Source: Hippophae tibetana
Taxonomy: Eukaryota > Streptophyta > Magnoliopsida > Rosales > Elaeagnaceae
Assembly (NCBI GenBank): GCA_037013495.1
Contig: CM072805.1
Span: 37,815,169 to 37,879,168, forward strand
DNA: 64,000 bases
Reading direction: 5' to 3'
In this document: positions 51,183-63,517 of the stretch, piece by piece
Layout of the letters: each line of letters starts with the position of its first letter
Position numbering within the stretch: the first letter of the stretch is position 1
Translations under genes and position numbers: made by a program
The notes under the pieces: model-generated
Databases searched by the model: none
Told to the model about the DNA's origin: nothing
What the model saw: the letters and a program-made list of their open reading frames with translations, nothing else

Positions 51183-52479
51183 ATTGGGCAAGATAATCAA
51201 TGGTACCTTTTAATTGAATAGAACTGATTTCATATGAAATATATGGATGAGAAGCATCAAGGAGAAACCTAGCTAGTTCAAAATCTCTGAGTAACCATGT
51301 CACTGTCCAATAGAATGTTGCTAGGCTTCAAATCACAATGAACTAATGGCAAGTGAGAATGATTGTGTAGATAATACAAAGCATTAACCACATCAATTGC
51401 AATGTTTATCCTCTGATTTAGACCCAACTCTCTTTTAAGATCTTTTGAGTTCGATCCATGACTTATTTGATGCAGCCACTCTTCACGACTCACATTCTCC
51501 ATAAATTGGTAAATTATAGTTTTGAAATAATTTCATAAAAAATCAATACTTGAACAAGTTGTTAAGACTTTAACAAGATTTCTATGCCTAATGTTTTGCA
51601 AGGCTTTACATTCAGCATTGAAACTTCTTAATGCTTTGGAAATTTGAAAGTTCATTACTTTAATAGGTACAACTCATTTGTATAGAATATCCTTACATAT
51701 AGATCCACAACTACCAACACCAATACAATTTGTAGAAGAAAGACCACTTGTTGCTTCTAATAGATCTCTATAAGTTACCATCTTAAAATAATTCTCAAAT
51801 GGTAATCCTTGTAGTGGCTTAGTTTTTCTTTTCGTTAACCAATAATAGCATACAAAAACCACCACAAGTATCATAACAAATTCACATACAATTGAAATCG
51901 GTTAACTTTAATTTACCAGATAGTACTACGTACCTTATGCTTCTTTTTTAGGATGCATTTTGAAAGTACTAGTTGAGGTATACCACCACAATGCCTTGTG
52001 TTTCCCACTACTGAAATAACATTTGCATTATTAAAGATTCTTTGAACAGGTACTTCACCTTCGAAGAATAAATGATAAACTCAAATTTTATAAGCTGTGA
52101 AAATCTTGTAAAAATATTGGAATTTTGCTTGTTAAATTATTTTGTGAAAGGCTAATGTCTTCAATTTCTTTTAGAAAACTCAAAGATTGAAGAATGTTTC
52201 CTTGCAATAAATTCCCATGCAAATCCAAAACTACCAAGCTTGTGCAACTACCTAGAGCTTTAGGAATTTCACATGACAATTTATATTCAAAAAGTTTCAA
52301 ATTGGCAACATGCACCAAATTTTGCAATTTTGATGGTATCGAACCCGCCAAATGGTTTGTAGACAAATCTAAGAGAATGGGCAAGGTGACAAACCAATCA
52401 TTTGTTTTGGTATCGTAACATTAAGGTTATTTTTTGAGAGAATTAATGCTAGCAAGTTTTTGCATTCATTGATATTCTA

Positions 52480-53083
52480 TGTTAAATTTGGGCATAACTC
52501 TATCTCAAAACTCAGATTGTGAGATAAAGAATCGTCCTTGTTTATATGCACAGCGTGGGCGCGATTCTCAATCGATGTGAGACTTTAACACTCCCCCTCA
52601 CATTGACAAGTATCTATCCTCTTGAGACCGACAGAGATGTTGAGCTTATGAAGCCCAAGTGACAGAATGCATCACTCACCAGTGGCGAAACAACTGCACT
52701 GACGAGATAACTTTGTTTTGATATCATGTTAAATTTGGGTCTAACTCCATCTCAAAACCCAAGTTGTGAGATGGAGGACTGCTCTTATGTATATGCGTAC
52801 ATGGGCATGATCCCCAGTCGATGTGAGACTTTAACACTCCCCTTCACATCGGCAAGAGTTTATCCTCTTGAGACCGATAGAGATGTTGAGCTTATGGAGC
52901 CCAAGTGACGGAATGTATCACTCACCAGTGGCGAAACAACTGCACCGATCGGATAACTTTACTCTAATATCATGTTAAATTTGGGTCTAACTCCATCTTA
53001 AAACCCAAGTTATGAGATGAAAGACTGTCCTTGTTTATATACGCAGCGTGGACACGATCTTCAATCGATGTAAGACTTTAACA
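52480..53083 (-). mobile_element. TRIM array: three LTRs, two internal segments
   Basis: Minus strand. Three LTRs of 110-111 bp (52973-53083, 52727-52836, 52480-52590), each TGTTAAAGTCTCACATCG... to AAATTTAACA, alternate with two internal segments of exactly 136 bp. After an LTR comes a primer-like TGATATTAGAGT (9 of 12 match to the initiator-Met site). Before the next LTR is a purine tract (gtgagggggag). The ends share only a weak 5-bp duplication (3 of 5). The array sits in the LRR part of the kinase pseudogene, whose LRR sequence continues on both sides. The layout is what unequal recombination between LTRs of a TRIM would leave. No coding capacity. Confidence 0.88.
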
Positions 53084-53883
53084 TTTCATAATATGTTTCC
53101 TTCCACCACAAACTTAGTACACCCAAAGATGTTAAATTTCCTACAGAGGATGTAATAGTACCTATAAGTTGATTATGGTATAAGTAGATTTCTTGCAAAT
53201 TTTATAATTTACCCATTGAATTTGGTAAAGGGCCAGTCACTAAATTGTTCCCAAAATGTAATAATTCCAAGTTGATGAGATTTTGAATACCATTAGAATG
53301 CTTCCACATGTCTGATTATCTCCAAAATACATGTACCTCAACTTTTTTGAAAAGTTACTTATAGATTCTGGCAGTGGTTCCCCAAAATAGTTGCTATCAA
53401 TAGCTATTAACTCTAAATTAGTACAATTGACAAGAGAATAAAGGAAATCTAAGTCATCCGGCGAACAATGTGTAAAGTTGTTCTCAAATATTAGCAACCG
53501 ACCCAAATTGGATGGGCTTGAAAAGTCAGGAATTAACTTTCCCAATGAAGTTGTTTGATGATATTTCACAATGATAAAGGTTTGAGGCATTGGAGATGGT
53601 AAGAGGTATCGGTCCACTAAATTGATTCATATGACAGAAAAAGAATTATATATTGGGGAGAGTGGTTTGGCCTAAATCAATTTTAAAGATGTCCATGAAA
53701 TTGATTCATGTTCACATCAAGTGTTATTAAAGAGGACATATTGTAAATTGAAAGATGAATAGTAACTTCCAAATAATTTGCGGCTAAAGAAAGTGTGTTA
53801 AGCTTTTAAGCTGATATAGACTGTTTGGAATTTGTCCGTGAAAGTTATTTTCCAACAAAGACAATCCGGACAAAAAAGATGGA

Positions 53884-54858
53884 TTATATAATTAAAAGTT
53901 TATAAATTATATAATTAATTAATTAATTAATTAACACGGTGAATAAGATATTTATAATTTAATAATCTAAATAAAACGTTTATACATATAATCTCGTGTA
54001 AAAATAAAGTGTGAAAATAAAAAATAATATACAATATTTTGAGTTGAAAATAAACTAGACTATAACTATGACTTAAGAATAAAATTATTATTGGTTCATC
54101 ATAACTAATTTTTTAATGTTGAGTGTCTAAGTTTTTAATATTAGGTTAAGTTATTTCAAAATCAATATTTCAATAAATTTTTCGTTAATTAGATACTTTC
54201 AAAATTAATTGTAAAATATTTAATATAAAAACAAAAATACACGTATGTCTTTCAATAAGTTTCAATAGATGATTCAAATCATTTAAATCAAATAAACTAA
54301 TAAATTCTAGATTAATAAAATTAAAGGGAATTTTAATAAAATAGCTTAAATCCATATATTAATTAGTTTTATATTTTATAATCTTTTGATATCATATTCT
54401 CCAAGTGCTATGAAATTTAAAGCAGTGATAATGAGAAGAAATATTTGCAGTAAATATGAAGAGAGTATGCTAAAACTTTTGTCCGAAAATTCATTCCTGA
54501 GGAAAAAAACAACTCAAAAACTGAGATATATTTGATCTTACTTAGTTGGCTATATACAAATAGCCATACGTAAAGATAGAGTTCAAAACCAAAATGGAAA
54601 ACTAGTGAAGTGCCCAAGTCAAGCCACGTGTTTCATATGAAAAGTGTTTTAGTCCCGATCTTGATTAGTGGGAAACTTATTATAACCAATTATTGTATTT
54701 TAATATTTATTTTCTTTTCATTATTCCAATAATAATTAATATTTTAATAAAAATTATAACTAGCTGTGTAACACAGACCGAAATGTTCTGTCTTATCCTC
54801 CCTGTCTTACTCTGTGCAGCTAAAAAAAAAAAATGAATCATTTAACGAGATAATTAAG
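53884..54858. other. A+T-rich spacer, no gene seen
   Basis: Lies upstream of the truncated kinase pseudogene. The missing N-terminal part of that gene was not found here. Confidence 0.5.
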
Positions 54859-55567
54859 TGTTTGTTTTCCTCTTATTTGTAAGAACACAAGAAAGTACTG
54901 GTTTAAAAGTCTATTGAATAAAAAGAGGTCAATTATATCATTAGATTGTTCATTAATAAATCTATTTAAGATTTGTTGAAAGGATATTTTATAGAGAGAA
55001 AAACGAGTACAGACAAATTAGGAGCTGTAGTAGAAAAATTAAGCTGTTTTTTAGTTTCTCCTTCTCTAACAAGACTTCATCAAGTGCTTCGATAGAAGGT
55101 CGTTTGTTGTCCAATTAAGTTAAAATTTGCAGGCAGGTTCACGACTCAAGACTTTTTAATCTGTACGGTGGGATTTGAATTTTACTCATCGGTTTGAGAA
55201 ATTCTGAGCAGTGAACAGTGACTACGAATTGGGTTAGATCTCTCAATTTTTCTTGAAATAATTGTTAGTTTCCAAAAAGTATATTCTTGATGATGTTGTT
55301 GATTTTTTGCCTCTAGTTTTACCTAGAGAGAACTGTTGTACAATTTTTTTTTGATAGTGCAAGTTTTGGAAAGGAGTGCCGTGGTTGTTTCTTTCCTACA
55401 CCGGGAAGGTTTTTCCACGTAAATTGTTTGTGTTGATTTTGTGCATATTTTTATTTTGAGCTCTATTTATTTGTTTCTTAAAAGATTCACACAAAGAAGG
55501 AGAATAAGTTTAATTCCGCTATTTAGAGTTTGATTAAGTTCGAATTGAAATTGTGATACTTCTAACA
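54859..55567 (+). repeat. 5' LTR of Copia element 3
   Basis: 709 bp, starting TGTTTG and ending TCTAACA. The first ~280 bases differ from the 3' LTR much more than the remaining ~430. Confidence 0.93.
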
Positions 55568-58500
55568 AAGTGGTATCAGAACTGTGGTTATTATTGTGAA
55601 ATTTCTTGTGTTGAATAATGGAAGGAAATTTGAGTAGAATGATTACTTTGAATGGTTCTAATTATCACACTTGGAAAGAAAAAATGGAAGATCTCCTTTA
55701 TGTTAAACAATTTCATTTACCGGTGTTTGCCTCTGAGAAGCCAGAAAAGTTGTCTGAAGAAGAATGAACTTTTTTACATCGACAAGTCTGTGGGTATATA
55801 AGGCAGTGGGTAGATGATAATGTTTTGAATCATATTAGTGGAGAAATACATGCACGGTCACTTTGAAATAAACTTGAAGAGTTGTATGCTCGAAAAACTC
55901 CAATAAAATGTTTCTTATAAAGCAGTTGATGGCTTTAAGGTACCAAGATGGAACTCCGTTAACAGATCATTTGAATACGTTCCAAGAAATAATCAATCAG
56001 TTAGCTAGAATAGGTATCAAGTTTGATGATGAGATTCAAAGGTTGTGTTTATTGGGTACATTGCCGGACTCTTGGGAAACATTTAGAATGTCATTAAGTA
56101 ACTCAGCTCCAAATGATGTAATCAATATGGATCTGGCTAAGAGTAGTGTTTTGAATGAAGAAATGAGAAGAAAATCACATGGATCTTCTTAGTAGTCAGA
56201 TATTTTGGTTACAGAAAGAAGAGTGAGGAGTAAAAGTAGAGGTTTCAAGAGCAAAGAAAAAGGAAGAAGCCAGTCCAATAAGTTTTCTAATGTTGAGTGT
56301 CATCACTGTGGCATGAAAGGATACATCAAGAAATATTGTAGACAGTTGAAGCGGGATAACAAGAAGAAAGACAAAGAACAAGATGGTGATGTTGGCAAGG
56401 AAAATGATCGAGTTGCCACCGCTAGTTTAGAAGAATTTCTCGTTGTTTATAATGAAGATGTTGTCAATGTTGCATGTCACGAGGTCAGTTGGGTTATTAA
56501 TAGTGGAGCCTCTATTCATGCTACGTCTCGAAAGGACTTCTTTACATCCTATACATCAGGTGACTTTGGGACAGTGAAGTTGGGTAATGATGACTTGGTT
56601 AAAGTCATTGGTATTCGAGATGTGTGTTTGGAGATGAATAATGGCACAAGGCTACTTCTTAGAGGGGTAAAACATATTCCTGAAATTCGTTTGAACTTGA
56701 TGCCTGCAGGTAAACTTGATGATGAAGGATATTGCAATACCTTTAGTAATGGTTAATGGAAACTTACTAAATGTGCTATGGTTGTTGCTCGTGGGAAGAA
56801 GCATTCCAGTTTGTATATACTACATGCGAGACTATTTAAAGGCGTTATTAATGCTATAACAGATGAACTTACATCAGAATTATGGCATAAGAGACTTGCT
56901 CACATGAGTGAGAAAGGCTTGTCAATATTGACTAAAAAGAATCTTCTTTCTGGAATGAATGATGTTTGTTTAAGAAGATGTACTCATTGTTTTGTAGGGA
57001 AGTAAAATTGAGTTTCTTTCAAGAGTTCCCCTCATTCAAGAAAATAATACATACTTGATTTGGTATATTCAAATGTATGTGGTCCTATGAAGACAAAAAC
57101 TTTGGATGGTGCCAGTTATTTTGTGACCTTCATAGATGATTGTTCAAGAAAGTTATGGGTGTACACTTTGAAGAGCAAAGATCAAGTATTAGATGTGTTT
57201 AAACATTTTCAAGCCTTAGTTGAGAGACATACTGGGAAGAAATTGCGGTGCATCAGAACAGATAATGGGGGAGAGTATTCAGGTCCTTTTGATGAGTACT
57301 GCAGGCATCAGGGAATTCGACATCAAAAGACACCTCCTAAGACTCCTCAGTTAAATGGGTTGGCTGAGAGAATGAACAGGACATTGGTTGAAAGAGTAAG
57401 ATGTCTTTTTTCGTAGGCTCAGTTGCCAAGATCTTTCTGGGGTGAGGCTTTGAATACAGTTGTACATGTTCTTAATCTCACTCCATGTGTTCCTCTTCAA
57501 TTTGATGTACCAAAAAGAGTTTGGACTGGCAAAGATGTTTCTTATGATCATCTTTGCATTTTTGGTTGCAAGGCATTTGTGCATATACCAAAAGATAAGA
57601 GATCTAAGCTCGATGTGAATACACGACAATGTATCTTTGTTGGTTATGGTCTGGATGAATTTGGCTACAGATTTTATGATCCAATTGAGAATAAACTGGT
57701 AAGGAGTTGTGATGTTGTGTTTATAGAAGATCAAACTATACAAAATGTTGAGAAGATAGAAAAAGGAGTCCACCAGTATAGCGATGATTTGATTGACCTA
57801 AATCTGGTTCCTTTATCATTACAGATGGAACAAAATGTTCAAGATGACCAACAGGGTTTAGATGATGTAGATATGCAAGCTGAAACAGATTACCAGACTA
57901 CTAATCAGTTGTCAGAACCAGAAATTCCACCCAGGAGGTTTACTAGAGACCGACGTCCTTCCACACGGTATGATACAGATGAGTATGTGTTATTGACAGA
58001 TGAGGGAGAGCCTCAATGTTATGCAGAAGTGATGGAAGATGGAAATAGAATGCACTGGGTTGGTGCTATGGAAGATGAGATGCAATCACTGTATGACAAT
58101 CACACGTTTGAGCTAGTAAAGTTGTCTAAGGGTAAGAGAGCTTTGAAGAACAAGTGGGTCTACAGAGTGAAGTAAGAAGAACACAATTCACAACCATGAT
58201 ACAAAGCTAGACTGGTCGTCAAGGGATTCAGTCAGAGAAAAGGTATTGATTTTGATGATATTTTCTCTCATGTTGTGAAGATGTCTTCCATACGTGTTGT
58301 TCTAGAACTAGCTGCAAGCTTGGATTTAGAAATTGAGAAAATGGATGTGAAAATTTCCTTTCTTCATGGTGAGTTGGAGGAAGAGATTTATATGGAACAA
58401 CCAGAGGGTTTTGAGGTTAAAGGAAAAGAGGATTACATATGTCGATTAAAGAAAATCCTATACGGGTTGAAGCAAGCACCTAGACAATGGTATAAGAAGT

Positions 58501-59591
58501 TTGAGTCAGTTATGAGGGAGCATGGTTACAAGAAGACTACTTCTGATCATTGTGTTTTTGTGCAGAAATTCTCTGATGATGACTTTATCATTTTATTGCT
58601 CTATGTTGATGACATATTGATTGTTGGCAGAAATTCTTCAAGAATTGATAATTTGAAGAAGCAGTTGAGTAAGTCTTTTGCCATGAAGGACTTGAGGCCA
58701 GCAAAACAAATTCTTGGTATTCTAATTTGTCGAGACAAGAAAAGAAAGAAGTTGTACATGTCACAGGAACGATACATTAACAAGGTACTTGAAAGGTTTC
58801 ATATGGATAAAGCTAAAGTGGTTTCTTTTCCTTTATCTAATCACTTTAAGTTGAGATCGAGTTAAAGCCCTTTAACAGATAAAGAGAAGGAAGTTATAGA
58901 AAAGGTTCCATATGCCTCAACAGTAGGAAGCTTAATGTATGCAATGGTATGTACGAGGCCAGACATAGCTCATGCAGTTGGAGTTGTTAGTCATTTTCTT
59001 TTGAATCTAGAAAGAGAGCATTGCGATATAGTAAAGTGGATTATGAGATATCTCTGAGGTACTTCCAAGTTAACACTTAGCTTTGGAAGTGGAAAACCAA
59101 TGTTAGTTGGATACACTGATTCGGATTTAGCAAAAGATGAAGATTCTCGTAAGTCTACTTCAGGTTATCTAATTACTTTTTCTAGTGGAGCAGTTTCTTG
59201 GCAGTCAAGATTGCAAAAGTGTGTTGCACTTTCTACAATAGAGGCGGAGTTTATTGCAGCAACGAAAGCTTGTAAGGAGTTGTTTTGGATGAAACATTTC
59301 TTGAGGGAACTTGGTTTCAAGCAGCAAAAATATGTGTTAATCTGCGATAATCAGAGTTCTATTCACCTAGCGAAGAACTCGGCGTTTTACTCAAGATCAA
59401 AGCATATTGATGTGAGGTATCATTGGATAAGGGATACTCATAACAATAAGTTGCTTGAACTTGAGAAAATTCATACTGATGAGAATGGATTTGACATGCT
59501 GACAAAAGCAGTGTCAAGAGAAAAACTTGAAGTTTGTTATTCAATTGTCGGGATAGCGGATCCCTCCATCTAACCAGAAAAGAGGGAGATT

Positions 59592-60308
59592 TGTTGGGTT
59601 TTCTTCTTGTTTGGAGGAACCCAAGTGAAACTCATGTGGCTTAAAAGCCCATGGAGTAAGAAGGGGGGTAATTATGTCATTAAATTGCTTCATTAATTAA
59701 CCCATTTAGGGTTTGTTTAAAGGGTATTCTGAAGACAGAAAAACGACTGCATAAAAAGCAGGAGGTGCAGCAGAAAAACTAACCAATTTTTCAGTTTCTT
59801 CTTCTCCGGCAAGCCTTCATTAAGTATTCCGATAGAAGGTCGTTTGTGGTCCGATTAAGCTGAAATTTTGCAAGTAGGTTCACGACTCAAGACTATTTAA
59901 TATGTACGGTGGGATTTGGATTTGACTCACTTGTTTGAGAAATTATGAGCAGTGAAAAGTGACTACGAATTGAGTTAGATCTCTTCATTTTTCTTGAAAT
60001 AATTGTTAGTTTCCAAGAAGTATATTCTTGATGATGTTGTTGATTGTTTGCCTCTAGTTTTACCTAAAGAGAACTGTTGTACAATTATTTTTTGATAGTG
60101 GAAGTTTTGGATAGGAGTGTCGTGGTTGTTTACTTCCTACATTGGGAAAGTTTTTCCACGTAAATTATTTGTGTTGATTTTGTGAATGTTTTTATTTTGA
60201 GCTCTATTTATTTGTTTCCTAAAAGATTCACACAAAGAAGAAGAATAAGTTTAATTCCGATGTTTAGAGTTTGATTAATTTCGAATTAAAATTGTGATTC
60301 TACTAACA
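59592..60308 (+). repeat. 3' LTR of Copia element 3
   Basis: 717 bp, TGTTGGG to TACTAACA, directly after the purine tract. The 5' portion is G+C-richer than the matching part of the 5' LTR. Confidence 0.93.
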
Positions 60309-60808
60309 TTAACTAATACTGTTTATCTTTAATTTTCGTTTGTTTGTGGAAGACATTTAAGGAATTAATATTTTTTAATAAATTAACACTGATTTAGTCC
60401 TTGTTCCTGCTCAGTAATGAGGTACCAATTATATCTTTTGAATTGGTATATCAAAATTGTAATAGGAAAGTTTCAAAAACAAATGCAATAATAATCATAT
60501 CCATTATCCACATGGCTGGAGATTCAAGGTCTCAAATTCGGTGATATACAGACAAAACAGTGAAAGTCACAAAAACAAAATTTGCATTTATAGTTAGATA
60601 TCTTCTGTTCAAGTTGGTGTCATCCATGAGTTGCTGCAACAACTTGCCGTGATTGTCGATTACAATCTCATATATTAATTCTTGTATCTTATACTGACAA
60701 AACCTAATATCAAAATGATTTTTGTTTTCATTAGATTATTTTGGTACGATACTGTTACGATTTCAAATCATAAAATCAATTAATCTATTAAAATTATTAA
60801 TACTATAT

Positions 60809-61117
60809 ACAGTCGGATTTTGAGAAAAAAAATAACTAAATCGGACTGTTTATATTACTTAAATTGGATCAGATCGAATCGTTTAAAAATTGTTTTAATT
60901 AATACAGATCAGATTAGATCGTTTGATTTATAAAAACCGTTCGTCTGATTCAATCTAATTTTTCGTTTTAATCCGATTCGATCTGGTTTTTAGATACATC
61001 TAATGAGAAATAATATAAAAATTTTAATATATTATTAAACTTATCTAGTTATATTAGTTTAAAAATTAATATAATCGGAGCGGATCGTTTCGATTTTTAT
61101 ACACCCCTAAAACGAAC
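60809..61117. mobile_element. Small inserted element with hAT-like subterminal motifs
   Basis: About 309 bases present in copy 2 of the duplication and absent from copy 1. It is rich in short motifs like aatcggactg, gatcagatcgaatcg, ccgattcgatctgg and gcggatcgtttcgat, and ends tttttatacacccctaa, the form seen at ends of plant hAT-type non-autonomous elements. Related motifs mark the block at 43815-45435. The target duplication is unclear. Confidence 0.55.
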
Positions 61118-61440
61118 ATTATTTATTAACTCATGTTTGTATTTTATAAATGGATAATCGGAAGATTAAATGCAGTGTCCAACCATTCCTCCCAATTAAG
61201 TTATTTTTAAACAAAATCTATAGTTTTGATCCCAAAAGCATATAATATCAAGCAAATTTATCCACACTTTTATACTCAGATCTCTTTTATCCATTATGTA
61301 TCACAATTATTTTAAAATTAAAAGAGTAATATATTTTTTCAAATAATATAGATATGTGTTGCAACATGAAAGATATATATGTAAAAATTTATAAAAATTA
61401 ATGTATTTTTAACATTTATTAGCATATATTTTCTATCGAC

Positions 61441-61630
61441 ATTTTATGATTTATTCATTTATTTATTTTTGAAAAAAAGCATATACACACCTGTTAACTC
61501 TAGAATTTTTACAAGTCAAGGGGAGCTATGGTATCACTAAATTCCACACTCTTTTCCAATAGATTGTATTGAAATGAAGAGTTTTGATGTTTATTTAGAA
61601 ACATTTTTGGAATCACATTAATTATAGGTA
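61441..61630. repeat. 190-bp direct repeat, copy A
   Basis: Over 90% identical to 63518-63710 (attttat.atttattcatttattt ... atcacattaattatagg). It lies immediately left of the fourth Copia fossil and is also the end of duplication copy 2. Confidence 0.9.
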
Positions 61631-61670
61631 TTGTTAAATTATATTTGATATTATAATTCACTTAATACTT

Positions 61671-61800
61671 TACTTGTACTACACTTCCACTATTTTACTT
61701 GTACTACACTTCCACTATTTTACTTGTACTACACTTCCACTATTTTACTTGTACTACACTTGTATTAAACTTCTACTATTTCACTTGTACTACACTTGTT
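61671..61800 (+). repeat. 26-bp tandem repeats in the LTR of Copia element 4
   Basis: Three near-identical 26-bp units (tacttgtactacacttccac + tatttt) and one or two diverged ones, upstream of the TATA-like box, the U3 position where LTR enhancer repeats often lie. Confidence 0.9.
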
Positions 61801-61974
61801 ACAACTATATAAATAGAGTTCTTTATGTACATTCTAAAACACACCAATACAATATTAAATCATTCTTTCTTCTTATCTCTCTATACTCTTCACATGCTAT
61901 CAGAGCCTCTCATATACCTCTAAAATTTCTATCAAAATTTCTCCCCTCTACATCACAGCCAACCCGACTCACCC

Positions 61975-62152
61975 TAACTCGGTTCACTCTCAACCCGGTT
62001 CACCCCAACCCGGCTCACCTCAACTCAGTTCACTCCAACCTGGCTCACCTCAACTCGGCTCACCTCAACTCGGCTCACTCTAACCCGGCTCACTCTAACC
62101 CGGCTCACTCTAACTCGGCTCACTCCAACTCGGCTCATCTCAACCCGGTTGC
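61975..62152 (+). repeat. 15-bp minisatellite, about 12 copies
   Basis: Units of the form ctnaacycggctcac repeat about twelve times in the leader between the primer site and gag. The period is a multiple of three, so the frame crossing it reads as a five-residue repeat (LNSAH / SNPAH). Whether it was ever translated is unknown. Confidence 0.9.
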
Positions 62153-63517
62153 AGGCTTGTTTTCAACTCTTCTTTTCATTTTTAAGCATATCTCCTTTAT
62201 ACTGTTTCTATATATTTACTTCATATATCCTCCATTATTTCGTTAAAATGGACCGAAATGATGTCCCAAAACCAATATCTATCACCCTTGATGATACTAA
62301 CTACCTAGCTTGGGCACAAGCAATGAAAAGTTTCTTGAAATGATGCAAGCTATGACATTTCATAACTGGTGATATCTCTATACCCATCCAAGAAATCACT
62401 AAAAACAACTCATTATTTGCTGACCGCCTTGAAGATTGGGAGAGTAAACACCATCAAAATATTACCTGGTTACGTAACACCACCTTACCCTCCATCTATG
62501 GTGAATTTGGGCATTTTGACACTGCCAAAGAAGTTTGGGAATTTCTTGAGGCTCGCTTCACTACAACAGATTTGGCCAACCAATATCAACTTCTAACAAC
62601 TCTTCATACCAAACACCAAAGGGTTGATCAAACCATTAACTAAGTTCTCTATGAAATGCATACTATTTAGGATCAACTCGTTCTCTCTGAATCAACTTGG
62701 ACGAACAAGATTGATGATGAGATGTTTGCAACTTACTGTAATCACCAGCGTCTTGTGATTTTTCTCATGGCTCTCCATGATCGATTTGAACCTATTCGGG
62801 CTTCCTTACTCCATCGGAGTCCTTTTCCATCCTTAGATACTGTTATGACCGAGCTTTGCTCTGAAGAAACTCGGATGGGGGTTTTCAAAGTTCATCATAC
62901 AGATTCTGTTCTTGCCACCCTTTTTTATTGCCCTAAAGTAGGTTCTAAAGAGGACTTCAAACATCAAGGCAACACCTACTGTCACAAACCCAATCATGAG
63001 CTTCTTACATGTCTCATTCGGGTATGTATATATTGTCACAAGAAGGGTTCAGGACACTTTAACAGAGATTGCTTTCGGAATACCTCTCAGCATTTTTCAC
63101 GGAATCCCTCTCGAAATCACTCTTAATATGCTTCAGGTAAAAATAGTAACTCATTTATCACTGCTGCTGTTTCTGAGGATAATTCTGACAAATTTATCTT
63201 CTCTACTCAAGAACTTGAAGATCTTCTTAAACATGTTCTCTCACAATCTAGTAATCCTCCTCCTACTGCCTTGTCTCTCACATCAGGTAAATCTTTATGG
63301 TATTTTGATTCTGATTGTTGTAACCATATGATTCATGATACTCACATCTTCTCTCCCACACAATCTTTCATCTCCAAACCTTTAATTCAAACTGTCAATG
63401 GTTTACATATGCATGTTAATGTTGTAGGACAAGTTTTCACATTTCTATATCACTTTCTCACACCTTTCATATTTCGAACATTACTCTAAATCTTATCTCT
63501 ATTGATCAATTATATAT

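Larger units (their letters stand above)
50270..53883 (-). pseudogene. LRR receptor-like kinase (subfamily XII type) pseudogene
   Basis: Minus strand, reading from 53883 down to a TAA at 50270-50272. Leucine-rich repeats (pattern LxxLxLxxNxLxGxIP) run from the truncated start to about 51990, ending in the cap motif CGGIPQLVLSKC. Then come a membrane span (VVVFVCYYW, about 51860), a kinase glycine loop (GVGSCGS, about 51725) and the catalytic loop HCDLKPSNILLD (about 51340-51305). The Cys before Asp marks a non-RD kinase, as in EFR/Xa21/FLS2-type immune receptors. Exon 1 ends near 51183 (AAT|GTAAAT); exon 2 starts near 50788 (TTTGTAG|AATATGG). This is the intron site usual for subfamily XII, just before the ...PEYG block. 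Exon 2 still shows the 'PKYxDVYxYxILxLxIFTxKKPTD' and 'GIACCAEFPRDRM' blocks. The gene is dead: frameshifts and several in-frame stops (at least four in exon 2), no signal peptide or N-terminal repeats, and two TRIM-type insertions. Confidence 0.9.
54859..60308 (+). mobile_element. Ty1/Copia LTR retrotransposon with long LTRs, fossil
   Basis: Full-length layout: 5' LTR 54859-55567, primer site TGGTATCAGA at 55571, gag (about 55620-56350, zinc knuckle CHHCGMKGYIKKYC), protease (about 56490-56730, N-S-G centre), GAG-pre-integrase and integrase (about 56770-57650, D-N-G-G-E-Y block), reverse transcriptase (about 58060-58800, YVDD box), RNase H (about 59100-59500), purine tract at 59577-59591, and 3' LTR 59592-60308. 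The gag start ([17 protein letters not shown]) and pol resemble the Tnt1/Tork type (family knowledge). About eight breaks make it non-functional. Flanks TTAAG and TTAAC suggest a 5-bp target duplication with one mismatch. LTR identity is about 85% overall by eye, so older than element 1. Confidence 0.93.
60405..61630. repeat. Dispersed duplication, copy 2
   Basis: Counterpart of 46426-47860. Compared with copy 1 it has extra bases at 60809-61117 (a probable inserted element) and at about 60615-60650, and it lacks the 47115-47680 segment. It lies directly after the 3' LTR region of Copia element 3 and is cut off at 61630 by the fourth Copia fossil. Confidence 0.8.
61632..63517 (+). mobile_element. 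Ty1/Copia fossil, 5' part only
   Basis: 5' LTR 61632-61894 (TGTTAAATTATATTTG to CTTCACA), with a TATA-like tatataaatag at 61806-61816, is followed by primer site TGCTATCAGAGCC at 61895. Next come a leader with a 15-bp minisatellite, gag from an ATG at 62249 (ISITLDDTNYLAWAQAMKSF) with a zinc-knuckle segment near 63030-63075, and the start of protease (about 63290-63480). The rest of pol and a 3' LTR are not seen in the window. Several breaks lie in gag. The fragment is bounded by 190-bp direct repeats rather than an ordinary 5-bp target duplication. Age cannot be set from one LTR. Confidence 0.85.

Noticed and set aside
61674-62246. 190-codon frame with HSNLAH-type repeats as a host protein
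   Set aside because: It spans LTR, primer site and leader minisatellite of a Copia fossil; the repeat pattern is a by-product of the 15-bp period.
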